8,439 bases of DNA from Thermoplasmata archaeon. GTDB taxonomy: Archaea; Thermoplasmatota; Thermoplasmata; Lutacidiplasmatales; UBA184. Location: positions 1 through 8,439 of the forward strand of contig JASHUL010000251.1 in NCBI GenBank assembly GCA_030039995.1, written 5' to 3'. Under the pieces are notes generated by a model. That model made no database searches. It was not told the DNA's origin and saw nothing but the letters and a program-made list of their open reading frames with translations. Shown here in pieces: positions 1 to 5,307 of this stretch. Position 1 is the first letter of the stretch, and each line of letters starts with the position of its first letter. The translations under genes were made by a program, and so were the position numbers.

Positions 1-138
1 GTGACGATCACGACCGACGTCGCGACGTTCCACGGCCTCGTGCGCAAAGAGATCGGCCCGATGAAAGCCCTCGTCACCCGCAAGCTGGCGATCGACGGCA
101 GTCTCGAGGACAAGCTGCTCTTCCGCAAGCTGCTCTGA
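1..138 (+). CDS. SCP2 sterol-binding-domain protein, C-terminal fragment (5' truncated by window edge)
   Basis: This is the only plus-strand gene. Frame 1 is open from the first base and ends at TGA 136-138, leaving 45 visible residues. The segment, with the order TFHGLVRKEIGPMKAL, then LAIDGSLEDKL, then FRKLL, resembles the end of an SCP2 (sterol carrier protein 2) domain. There, a hydrophobic strand with a Gly-x-Leu/Ile-x-Ile-x-Gly pattern is followed by a short amphipathic helix that closes the lipid-binding pocket. Such proteins bind lipids or acyl chains; the ligand cannot be told from this fragment. The GTG at base 1 is probably an internal valine codon, because the fragment is much shorter than the roughly 100-residue domain. 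The gene converges on the arginine decarboxylase gene with only 12 bases between the stops. The family assignment is by recalled resemblance only and rests on few residues. Confidence 0.6.
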   Translation: MTITTDVATFHGLVRKEIGPMKALVTRKLAIDGSLEDKLLFRKLL

Positions 139-150
139 CGGGCGGCCCCG

Positions 151-651
151 TCAGGGCAGGAAGACGCACGCCGCGACGCAGACGCCGTAATGGTCCATCG
201 GGATCGAAAGCTCCTCGGTCCGGTATTGGATGCGGCGCAGCTCCACGCCGCGGAAGTGCGCGATCTCCTGCATCCGCCAGCGGAGGAACTCCTTGAGCGA
301 CTTCTGCGTCCCGTGCAGGTGCGCCTCCGCGACGTAGCCGCCCTGACCGTCCGTGCGGAAACCGTAGGCGATGCCCGCGCTGATGACCTCGCCCTCCCCG
401 CCGGAGTACCGGGCGAGCACCGCGTGGGTGATCGCGCCGCGGGCGATCGGTCCCCGGTCGACCTGGCGGATCCCGATCGGCAGGACGGAGGAGACGCTCA
501 CGAGGTTGCAGTCGCCGATACCGGCCTGCAGCAGCGCGAGGTCGAAGGCGTTGAGCTCGCTGGTCTTGTTGATCCCCTTCCCACTGGTGACGAAGAACCG
601 AGTGGGCACCGGCACGAGCGTCGAGGTTCCGGCGGTCGCTCGCGCGGGCAC
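151..651 (-). CDS. pdaD: Pyruvoyl-dependent arginine decarboxylase proenzyme (PvlArgDC)
   Basis: The enzyme decarboxylates arginine to agmatine, the entry to polyamines in many archaea and the source of agmatine for agmatidine in tRNA-Ile2. At 166 residues it matches the usual proenzyme length of about 165. The self-cleavage motif is visible as VSVSSVLP, with the predicted cut between Ser54 and Ser55. That gives a 54-residue beta chain and an alpha chain beginning with a pyruvoyl group made from Ser55. NAFD (34-37), GIGDCNL (44-50) with Asn49, and Glu109 match the conserved Asn and Glu around the active site of the Methanocaldococcus enzyme as I recall it. The start is GTG 649-651. I see no Shine-Dalgarno sequence, but a BRE/TATA pair lies about 26 bases upstream, as expected for a leaderless mRNA. 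Later in-frame GTG codons (V13, V15) are less likely starts. A histidine or lysine decarboxylase relative is less likely. Confidence 0.93.
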   Translation of the reverse strand: MPARATAGTSTLVPVPTRFFVTSGKGINKTSELNAFDLALLQAGIGDCNLVSVSSVLPIGIRQVDRGPIARGAITHAVLARYSGGEGEVISAGIAYGFRTDGQGGYVAEAHLHGTQKSLKEFLRWRMQEIAHFRGVELRRIQYRTEELSIPMDHYGVCVAACVFLP

Positions 652-672
652 GACGCCGTCGGAGCGACGCCG

Positions 673-687
673 GACTAAAACCTTTCG
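673..687 (-). promoter_or_regulatory. BRE/TATA promoter for the arginine decarboxylase gene (leaderless)
   Basis: Read on the minus strand, CGAAAGG (687-681, BRE-like) runs directly into TTTTAGTC (680-673, TATA-like), an AT-rich patch in otherwise very GC-rich sequence. The TATA centre lies about 26 bases before the GTG at 651. This predicts transcription starting at or within a base or two of the start codon. The site is inside the 47-base gap after the hexuloisomerase gene. Its role is inferred from archaeal promoter spacing. Confidence 0.6.
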
Positions 688-698
688 TGGCGGCGAGG

Positions 699-1268
699 CT
701 ACACCATGATGGCGTGGCGGCGCCGCATCGACTCCTCCGACTCGCCCCGTGCCTTCAGGAGCTCCGCGACGATCGCGTCGGTGAGCCGCAGGCTCGCCGC
801 CTCGAACAGCGTTCCGAGCGGCGCGAACCGCGCACGGTCCGGGTCCTCGGGAAAGTCGAGCGTGAGCAGCGCGGTCGCGATGTGGGCGAGCTTCGACGAG
901 GCGCGCGCCGTGAAGACGATCAGGTCGGCGCCCTCGCGGCGTACGATGTTCGCGGTCTGGATCGAGGACGAGCTCTCGCCCCGCCCCGAGAGGATGAACA
1001 CCGCATCGCCCCGACGGACGATCGGCGTTACGCTCTCGCCGATGACGTAGGCCGTGAGCCCGAGCTGCACGAGCCGCATCGCGAACGCGCGCCCGATGAT
1101 CCCGCTCCGCCCGGCTCCGTAGACGAACGTCGCGGGGGCGCGCGCGAGGATCGCGACCGCGGTCGCGACCGCGGCCGGGTCCAGTCGGTCGAGCGCCTCG
1201 CTGACGCGGTCGCCGAGGTAGCGCTGCGCGCGAGCGAACGTCGGGGCGTTAGCGTTTGCGTCCGCCAC
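699..1268 (-). CDS. hxlB: 6-phospho-3-hexuloisomerase (SIS domain)
   Basis: PHI interconverts 3-hexulose 6-phosphate and fructose 6-phosphate. In archaea that lack an oxidative pentose phosphate pathway, it works with 3-hexulose-6-phosphate synthase in reverse to make ribulose 5-phosphate and formaldehyde. The 189 residues match the family length. The SIS sugar-phosphate site is seen as FVYGAGRSGIIGRAFAMRL (48-66) and the second phosphate-contacting loop as ILSGRGESSSS (92-102). APLGTLFE (149-156) carries the conserved Glu, and the family-typical end MRRRHAIMV (181-189) carries the conserved His. The GTG start (1266-1268) is supported by AAGGAG at 1284-1279, about 10 bases upstream. The first 20 bases of the gene overlap the end of the TIM-barrel gene, so translational coupling is likely. 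The synthase partner gene is not in the window. A generic SIS-domain isomerase is less likely given the PHI-type C-terminus. Confidence 0.9.
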   Translation of the reverse strand: MADANANAPTFARAQRYLGDRVSEALDRLDPAAVATAVAILARAPATFVYGAGRSGIIGRAFAMRLVQLGLTAYVIGESVTPIVRRGDAVFILSGRGESSSSIQTANIVRREGADLIVFTARASSKLAHIATALLTLDFPEDPDRARFAPLGTLFEAASLRLTDAIVAELLKARGESEESMRRRHAIMV

Positions 1269-2448
1269 GGGACCGACTCTCCTTGGCGCGGCGGGCGGGG
1301 CGCGACGGGCGGTGGGCGGGAGGACCCCCTTTCGCTCGGGCCGGCCGAGCGGGGGCCCTGCGGGCCGGCGCGGCCGTGCCCTTCGGCTTGTCGGCGAGAG
1401 CGGGCGCGACCTTCTTCGGCGCGGCGGGCGGCGGCGCGTGCTGCTTCGCCCATCGCCGCGTGAGGGCGCGTTCGTAGAGGAGCTTCATGTACATCGCGTC
1501 GTGCTCGAGGAGCGGAGAGCTCGAGATCACGGTGACGTCGTAGTCGCGTTCCGCGAGCAGTTCCGCGAGCGGGTCGAACCGGACGAGGCCGCGCTTGATC
1601 GGCGTCAGGCGGAACTCCCCGGAGCCGTAGTACTCGACGCCCGAGAAGTTCAGGTAGAGCGGCCCGTCCGTCGCCGCGACGAACTCCTTGACGATCGGCT
1701 CGAGCTGCTCCGGCTCGTCGAACGAGCGGCGCTCGCGCGCGGCGAGGTGCGGAAGGTTCAGGACCGGCACCGTGCCCTTCACCCGGTGCACGAGGTCGAG
1801 GACCTCCTCGCGCGACCCGAAGACATCCGGGTGGCCGCTCGGCTCGATCGCGAGCCGGACGGCACCGCGCGAGAACTGCTTCAGCCAGTTCGACAGGTCG
1901 ACGACGATCTCCGTCAGCTCCTGGATCGAGTCGGCCCGCTCCCCGCCGCCGTAGAATCCGAGGTGAGTGACCGTGAGCCGGGCCCCCAGCCCCTGGGCGA
2001 GCACGCCGGCCCACTGGATCTGGCGCGTCGACTGCTCCCGGGCGTCGCTCGACCCGAAGAAGTCCACGTAGTACGGCGCGTGGAGCGTCAGGTCGGTGTC
2101 GAGCGCGCGAGCGAGCGCCTTGGTCTGCTGGAGGTCGGCGTAGTCCTTCGCGAGGCTCCACGTGAGGGTCGTGAGCGAGTCGCGTTTCTTCAGGGGCGAC
2201 GTGAGGGCGGTGAGCGACGGTGTACCGCCCTGATGGTCCCCCGAGCCCGCGCTCACCACGAGCTGGAGCGGGAGCTCGCGCGGCACCTTCCCGACCTCCT
2301 CGTCGAGCGCGAGGCGGGTGAGCGGATTGACCTTGATGAATTGGACCTCCATCGCCGTGAGGCCGAGGTGGTGCACGTCGGCGATGCCGTCGCGCAGCGT
2401 GCGCCCCTTGCACGAGAGGGGGATCCCGGCGGGTCCGAACCGGATCAC
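1249..2448 (-). CDS. Endonuclease IV / xylose isomerase-like TIM-barrel protein with basic C-terminal tail
   Basis: This 399-residue protein has an N-terminal barrel of about 335 residues resembling the AP endonuclease 2 (Nfo/EndoIV-like) superfamily. The opening FGPAGIPLSCKGR fits the archaeal members. HAPYYVDFF (123-131), THLGFYGGG (161-169) and IEPSG (201-205) align with the first EndoIV metal-site motifs, giving H123, H162 and E202. NLPHL (231-235) matches the D-x-x-H motif with Asp changed to Asn. The later H-x-N-D motif appears as YLNFSG (265-270), and no D-x-H follows it, so the third-zinc ligands seem lost. Residues from about 336 to 399 are a low-complexity Ala/Pro/Lys/Arg tail with about 19 basic and two acidic residues, suggesting nucleic-acid binding or disorder. 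The GTG start is supported by GAGGT 10 bases upstream and a TATA box. Canonical AP endonuclease activity is doubtful; a sugar isomerase-like or other phosphodiester role is possible. The fold is fairly sure, the function is not. Confidence 0.72.
   Translation of the reverse strand: MIRFGPAGIPLSCKGRTLRDGIADVHHLGLTAMEVQFIKVNPLTRLALDEEVGKVPRELPLQLVVSAGSGDHQGGTPSLTALTSPLKKRDSLTTLTWSLAKDYADLQQTKALARALDTDLTLHAPYYVDFFGSSDAREQSTRQIQWAGVLAQGLGARLTVTHLGFYGGGERADSIQELTEIVVDLSNWLKQFSRGAVRLAIEPSGHPDVFGSREEVLDLVHRVKGTVPVLNLPHLAARERRSFDEPEQLEPIVKEFVAATDGPLYLNFSGVEYYGSGEFRLTPIKRGLVRFDPLAELLAERDYDVTVISSSPLLEHDAMYMKLLYERALTRRWAKQHAPPPAAPKKVAPALADKPKGTAAPARRAPARPARAKGGPPAHRPSRPARRAKESRSRGGRKR
1279..1284 (-). 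promoter_or_regulatory. Ribosome binding site for hxlB
   Basis: AAGGAG on the minus strand lies 10 bases before the GTG at 1268, within the last codons of the preceding gene. It supports the GTG start and suggests that ribosomes re-initiate after translating the TIM-barrel gene. Confidence 0.5.
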
Positions 2449-2458
2449 GACTAATCAG

Positions 2459-2463
2459 ACCTC
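2459..2463 (-). promoter_or_regulatory. Ribosome binding site for the TIM-barrel gene
   Basis: GAGGT on the minus strand, complementary to the archaeal 16S rRNA 3' end, is followed by 10 bases and then the GTG at 2448. It supports the GTG start, which also begins the expected FGPAGIP motif three residues later. Confidence 0.5.
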
Positions 2464-2493
2464 AAAAACGGGGAACCGGCGTCAAGATGTGAA

Positions 2494-2502
2494 CCTATAT
2501 AG
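2494..2502 (-). promoter_or_regulatory. TATA box for the TIM-barrel/hxlB pair, overlapping the rlmE stop codon
   Basis: CTATATAGG is the best TATA-like string in the window and stands out in GC-rich DNA. It overlaps the TAG stop (2495-2497) of the methyltransferase gene. With usual archaeal spacing, transcription would start near 2472, giving a leader of about 24 bases that contains the GAGGT ribosome binding site. No clear BRE is seen directly upstream, so the call rests on the TATA string and spacing. Confidence 0.5.
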
Positions 2503-3166
2503 CGGGCGGGGCCGCCGGCGCGGACCGCCGACCGGACGCCCCGTCGGGTCGGAAGCCGAGCGCGACGAGGTACAGCTCCGACGACGGCTCGCGCGACGCC
2601 GGAGGCTTCGTCTTCCGGACCCGGTCGAACCACGGGACGAGCTCGTCCACGAGGGCGGGCAGTAGGTCGCCGTCGAACGCCTTTGCGACGAACGCGCCGC
2701 CGGGAGCGAGCACGTCGCGAGCGAGCCGGAACGCGTCGCGCACGAGCGCGACCGAGCGGGCATGGTCGGTGGAGTACGCGCCGCTGATCCGCGGCGACAT
2801 GTCGGATAACACCAGATCGAACCCTCGTCCGCCGAGCCGTTCCGCGAGCGACGGGTCGCCGACCCTACCGCGCACGACGCGCACGCCCGGGATCGGCTCG
2901 ACCGGTCGCGGGTCGACGGCGACCACGACCCCCGCGCTCCCGAGCCGTTCTCGCGCGACCAACGACCAGCCGCCCGGGGCGGCCCCGAGGTCGAGGACCC
3001 GGGTGGCGCGGCGGAGCAGCCCGAACCGGTCGTCGAGGTAGGCGAGCTTGAAGGCGGAGCGAGAGCGAAGACCCTCGCGCTGCGCGGCGCGGTAGTACGG
3101 GTCGCGACGCCGTTCGGCGACGAAACGGCGGGGCATCGCGCCGGGCCGGAGCTCGCCCGTGTACAT
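2495..3166 (-). CDS. rlmE: 23S rRNA (uridine-2'-O)-methyltransferase, FtsJ/RlmE family
   Basis: The enzyme transfers methyl from S-adenosylmethionine to a uridine 2'-OH in the 23S rRNA A-loop (U2552 in E. coli), aiding 50S maturation. From the ATG at 3166 it has 223 residues. The basic N-terminal segment RRRDPYYRAA leads to RSRSAFKL with catalytic Lys40. The SAM-binding loop is VLDLGAAPGGWS (57-68). LSDMSP gives Asp122, FVAKAFDG gives Lys162 and SSELYLVA gives Glu197, completing the K-D-K-E tetrad of the family. A short Pro/Ala-rich end follows. The frame stays open upstream to a TTG at 3238, but that stretch is the tRNA-Pro gene, so the longer start is rejected. ATG 3136 (213 residues) is an equally plausible start; neither has a clear ribosome binding site. 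The gene begins 27 bases after the tRNA and may share its transcript. Confidence 0.92.
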   Translation of the reverse strand: MYTGELRPGAMPRRFVAERRRDPYYRAAQREGLRSRSAFKLAYLDDRFGLLRRATRVLDLGAAPGGWSLVARERLGSAGVVVAVDPRPVEPIPGVRVVRGRVGDPSLAERLGGRGFDLVLSDMSPRISGAYSTDHARSVALVRDAFRLARDVLAPGGAFVAKAFDGDLLPALVDELVPWFDRVRKTKPPASREPSSELYLVALGFRPDGASGRRSAPAAPPAI

Positions 3167-3193
3167 GACGGGGCGCCCGGGTCCCGCGGCGGA

Positions 3194-3268
3194 TGGGGCC
3201 GTCCGAATTTGAATCGGAGTCTCTTGCACCCCAAGCAAGAAGGATGGTCCAAGCTACCCCACGGCCCC
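3194..3268 (-). tRNA. tRNA-Pro (anticodon GGG)
   Basis: The minus strand folds into a 75-base cloverleaf. The acceptor stem pairs GGGGCCG (3268-3262) with CGGCCCC (3201-3195), with discriminator A73 at 3194. U8 and G9 precede a D-arm starting GGGTAGCTTGG that contains the invariant G18 G19 and A21, with a weak T13-T22 position. The anticodon arm is CTTGC-TTGGGGT-GCAAG, five perfect pairs around T33 and anticodon GGG. The variable loop has 4 bases. The T-arm is TCCGA-TTCAAAT-TCGGA with five pairs. The closing T-stem pair is A53-U61 instead of the near-universal G53-C61. CCA is not encoded (the next bases are TCC), so it must be added after processing. No intron is seen. The gene reads proline codons CCC and CCU and sits 27 bases before rlmE. 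Confidence 0.93.
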
Positions 3269-3300
3269 ACGCCGCCGGGCGAGCCGCGGACGGGGGGCGC

Positions 3301-3317
3301 TTAGATAATGGTTTCCG
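3301..3317 (-). promoter_or_regulatory. BRE/TATA promoter for tRNA-Pro (and possibly rlmE)
   Basis: CGGAAAC (BRE-like, 3317-3311) is followed by CATTATCTAA (3310-3301) on the minus strand. The TATA centre is about 37 bases before the tRNA 5' end, so transcription would start roughly 11 bases upstream of the mature tRNA, a usual leader for RNase P processing. The rest of the 79-base gap from 3269 to 3347 is GC-rich, with nothing else recognised. Confidence 0.5.
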
Positions 3318-3347
3318 GCAGGGCGGGAGAACCGGTGCGTTCGCGCC

Positions 3348-3533
3348 CTAGTGGTGGAGGTAGAACCACGCGCCGAGACCGGCGACCGCGATGATCACGA
3401 CGCTCACGACCGCGACCCAGAAGAAGATCCACAGCTCCCGGACCCCTTCTTCGGGCGTCTCGTCCGGCGGTGCGGTCGAACTCCCCGGCGTCGGGGTGTA
3501 CGGAGAACGGTACGGCTGGGCCGGCTCGGTCAC
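3348..3533 (-). CDS. Small single-pass membrane protein of unknown function (61 aa)
   Basis: I do not recognise this protein. Residues 1-30 are hydrophilic and rich in Pro, Thr, Ser, Tyr and Glu. One strongly hydrophobic helix follows from about Leu34 to Leu59, rich in Val, Ile, Trp and Phe, and the chain ends immediately with His-His. There is no cleavable signal pattern, because the helix is C-terminal, so a tail-anchored topology with the N-terminal tail in the cytosol is plausible. The start GTG (3531-3533) fits a TATA-like box 33 bases upstream that would give a near-leaderless mRNA; a coding origin is supported by the clean soluble-tail/helix pattern. The gene stands alone between the tRNA promoter and the 238-residue gene, so neighbours say little about its role. 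It could be an envelope adaptor or a small respiratory subunit; neither is shown. Confidence 0.65.
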   Translation of the reverse strand: MTEPAQPYRSPYTPTPGSSTAPPDETPEEGVRELWIFFWVAVVSVVIIAVAGLGAWFYLHH

Positions 3534-3560
3534 GGCGGTCGCCGGCGAGGAGCGGCGCCC

Positions 3561-3570
3561 GATTCTTAAC
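3561..3570 (-). promoter_or_regulatory. TATA-like box for the 61-aa membrane protein gene
   Basis: GTTAAGAATC on the minus strand is an AT-rich patch centred about 33 bases before the GTG at 3533. Standard spacing predicts a transcript with a leader of about 6 bases. It lies in the 55-base gap after the 238-residue gene. The BRE is weak. Confidence 0.4.
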
Positions 3571-3588
3571 GGCTCGGTTGGTGCACCG

Positions 3589-4305
3589 TCACGCCGCGAA
3601 CCACGGGAGACGCGCCGCGGGTCCGGTCGGCTTGAGGACCAAGAGATGGAGGTTCGCGCCCGGATCGCCCGGGGCGTATGCGTCCCGCTGGGCGAGCTGG
3701 TAGAGGATGTAGAGCGCGTCCTCGTCCGACCGAACGCCGAGCGATCGATGGACGTCGATCCCGAAGCGGTGGCGCAGCAGTCCGAGGATCTCCTCGAAGT
3801 CGATCTGACCGGCCTCGTCGGAGTCCTGAGCGCGACGGAACAGGCCGACCACGACCCCGGTCGCGATGCGGAGGATCTCCTTCGGATCGGCGACGCGCAG
3901 GTGGAAATGCGGGGGCGTCGGGTCGGACCGCTCGGGGGGCGGCACGACCAGCACGGCGACCTCGTTCTCGATCGCGGCGCCGGCCGCGCGCGAGAGCCGG
4001 GCCCACGTCGCCTCGGCGGCGCTGTCGTTCGCCACGACGAAGATCGCCCGGTGCGGCGGCGCGGTCGCCCCGTGGACGTCCGCGACCCATCGGTCGACCC
4101 CCTCGTCGACCGTACCGGTCGTCCCGCCGTAGACGAAGACCGGGAACGTGCGACGGGGGACGCCCGCTTCCTGCACCCAGAACGAGGGGGCGGTATCCCG
4201 CTCCCGCGGCGCGGGCGCCACGCGGGAGAACCCGAGCTTCTTCAGGACGGTCTCGGCGGAGCGCAGTCGGTCGGCGCCCCCTCCGACCCGGTCGGAGTCC
4301 GGCAT
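3589..4305 (-). CDS. Conserved-looking hypothetical protein, soluble alpha/beta (238 aa)
   Basis: I do not recognise a family. The protein appears soluble, with no signal peptide or membrane helix. Several beta-strand-like hydrophobic stretches alternate with helices: FPVFVYGG (54-61), RAIFVVAND (86-94), EVAVLVVPPP (115-124) and HLHLLVLKP-like LHLLVLKP near 219-226. This suggests an alpha/beta sandwich or Rossmann-like core. Residues 126-134 contain SDPTPPHFH. The C-terminal third has acidic helices (DFEEILGLLRHRFG, then RSDEDALYILYQLAQRDAY), and the chain ends in PWFAA. No metal-binding or nucleotide-binding motif is evident. The ATG at 4303-4305 fits a TATA-like patch 26-29 bases upstream for a near-leaderless mRNA. 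It follows the heme O synthase gene by 57 bases and has its own promoter, so membership in the oxidase operon is not implied. Real coding is supported by uninterrupted length and balanced composition compared with the Arg-rich overlapping frames. Confidence 0.75.
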   Translation of the reverse strand: MPDSDRVGGGADRLRSAETVLKKLGFSRVAPAPRERDTAPSFWVQEAGVPRRTFPVFVYGGTTGTVDEGVDRWVADVHGATAPPHRAIFVVANDSAAEATWARLSRAAGAAIENEVAVLVVPPPERSDPTPPHFHLRVADPKEILRIATGVVVGLFRRAQDSDEAGQIDFEEILGLLRHRFGIDVHRSLGVRSDEDALYILYQLAQRDAYAPGDPGANLHLLVLKPTGPAARLPWFAA

Positions 4306-4330
4306 CGCCCGAGCTAGGACGGGCCGCCGA

Positions 4331-4340
4331 GATAAGCTCG
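4331..4340 (-). promoter_or_regulatory. TATA-like box for the 238-aa gene
   Basis: CGAGCTTATC on the minus strand is the AT-richest point before the ATG at 4305; its TTATC core is centred about 28 bases upstream. The spacing predicts a leaderless or nearly leaderless mRNA, consistent with the lack of a Shine-Dalgarno sequence. It lies in the 57-base gap after ctaB. Confidence 0.38.
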
Positions 4341-4362
4341 ACGTGCGAGTGGTTCGGGGAAA

Positions 4363-5280
4363 CTAGACTCCGGCCGGGAAACCGAACCGGAGGAGTGGCG
4401 CGTTGGCGAGGATCGCCAGCACGACCGCGAGCAGGTACGGCCCGGAGTAGACGAACCCGCGCCGCGCGGCCCGGCGGGTCACGTCGTGCCAGAGCGGCGC
4501 CGTCACCGCGACGAACCCGGCGCCGAGCGCGAGGATGAGCACGAGGACCGGCCAGGCGAGCGCGCCGGTAACGCCGATCAGCGCCGCCGCGGGAACGAGC
4601 AACGCCGCCGAGACGACCACGACCTTGCCCGAGAACGCGAGGTCGTCCATCCGGGGCAGCATCGGGAGACCGGCGCGCGCGTAGTCGTCCTTGAGTAGGA
4701 GCGCGAGGCTCCAGAAGTGCGGTGGGGTCCAGAGGAAGACGAGGACCGCGAACGCGATGACCGCGGGCGAGAAGTGGCCCACCGCCGCCGCACCCCCCGC
4801 GAGCGCCGGGGCGCTGCCCGCGAATCCCCCGATGACGATGTTCCAGCTCGAACGGCGCTTCAACCACGCCGTATAGACGACGACGTAGGTGAGCCCGCCC
4901 AAGAAGATCGAGAATCCCGTGAGCGGGTTCAAGAGCCAGGTCGCCGCGCCGATCCCGCCACCGAGGAAGGCGAGGCCGAGCGCGGCCACGATACCGCTCG
5001 GCGCGATCCGCGCGTCCGGCAGCGGGCGGCGCGCCGTCCGCTTCATCCGGGCGTCGAGGTCCCGGTCCAGGTAGTGGTTCAGCATCGCGGCCCCGGCCGA
5101 CGCCGCGGCTCCCGCGAGAAGGAGGATCCCGAGACGGACGACGTCGACGGACTCGGGCGACGCGAGGAGGAAGCCGCCGAGGGCGACGGTGCAGATCAGG
5201 GCGGTGATGCCGGGCTTGGCGAGCTGCACGTAGTCCCGTACGGTCGCGCGGGCCGCCGGGGGGCTCTCGGGAGCGGCCAT
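4363..5280 (-). CDS. ctaB: Heme O synthase (protoheme IX farnesyltransferase)
   Basis: This UbiA-superfamily membrane prenyltransferase adds a farnesyl chain to protoheme to make heme O, the precursor of the heme A used by the neighbouring oxidase. At 305 residues it matches the family. After a short N-terminus, RDYVQLAKPGIT (15-26) opens the first helix. The first prenyl-diphosphate/Mg site is NHYLDRDLDARMKRT (68-82), with N68, D72 and D76, followed by RRPLP (84-88). YTAWLKRRSSWN (136-147) and the GGFAG loop (151-155) match heme O synthases, as does the second Asp-rich site LLKDDYARAGLPMLPR (195-210). The rest is hydrophobic, with seven to nine helices. The ATG (5278-5280) follows the ctaA stop by 27 bases, so it is the downstream member of the oxidase operon. 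A general UbiA prenyltransferase is unlikely given the AGLPMLP motif and the context. Confidence 0.95.
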   Translation of the reverse strand: MAAPESPPAARATVRDYVQLAKPGITALICTVALGGFLLASPESVDVVRLGILLLAGAAASAGAAMLNHYLDRDLDARMKRTARRPLPDARIAPSGIVAALGLAFLGGGIGAATWLLNPLTGFSIFLGGLTYVVVYTAWLKRRSSWNIVIGGFAGSAPALAGGAAAVGHFSPAVIAFAVLVFLWTPPHFWSLALLLKDDYARAGLPMLPRMDDLAFSGKVVVVSAALLVPAAALIGVTGALAWPVLVLILALGAGFVAVTAPLWHDVTRRAARRGFVYSGPYLLAVVLAILANAPLLRFGFPAGV

Positions 5281-5307
5281 CGGTCCCGCGCCCGCGACGC
5301 GCGGCGC

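Noticed and set aside
136..153. Possible bidirectional terminator between the converging SCP2 and arginine decarboxylase genes
   Set aside because: The 12-base gap is GC-rich with no T-run or convincing hairpin.
1028..2413. Long minus-strand open frame across hxlB and the TIM-barrel gene
   Set aside because: It is out of frame with both recognised proteins, and its composition is Arg/Ala/Pro-dominated without motifs.
3203..3217. Palindrome CCGAATTTGAATCGG as a possible operator or TATA box for rlmE
   Set aside because: It is the T-arm of the tRNA-Pro gene, which fully explains the symmetry and AT content.
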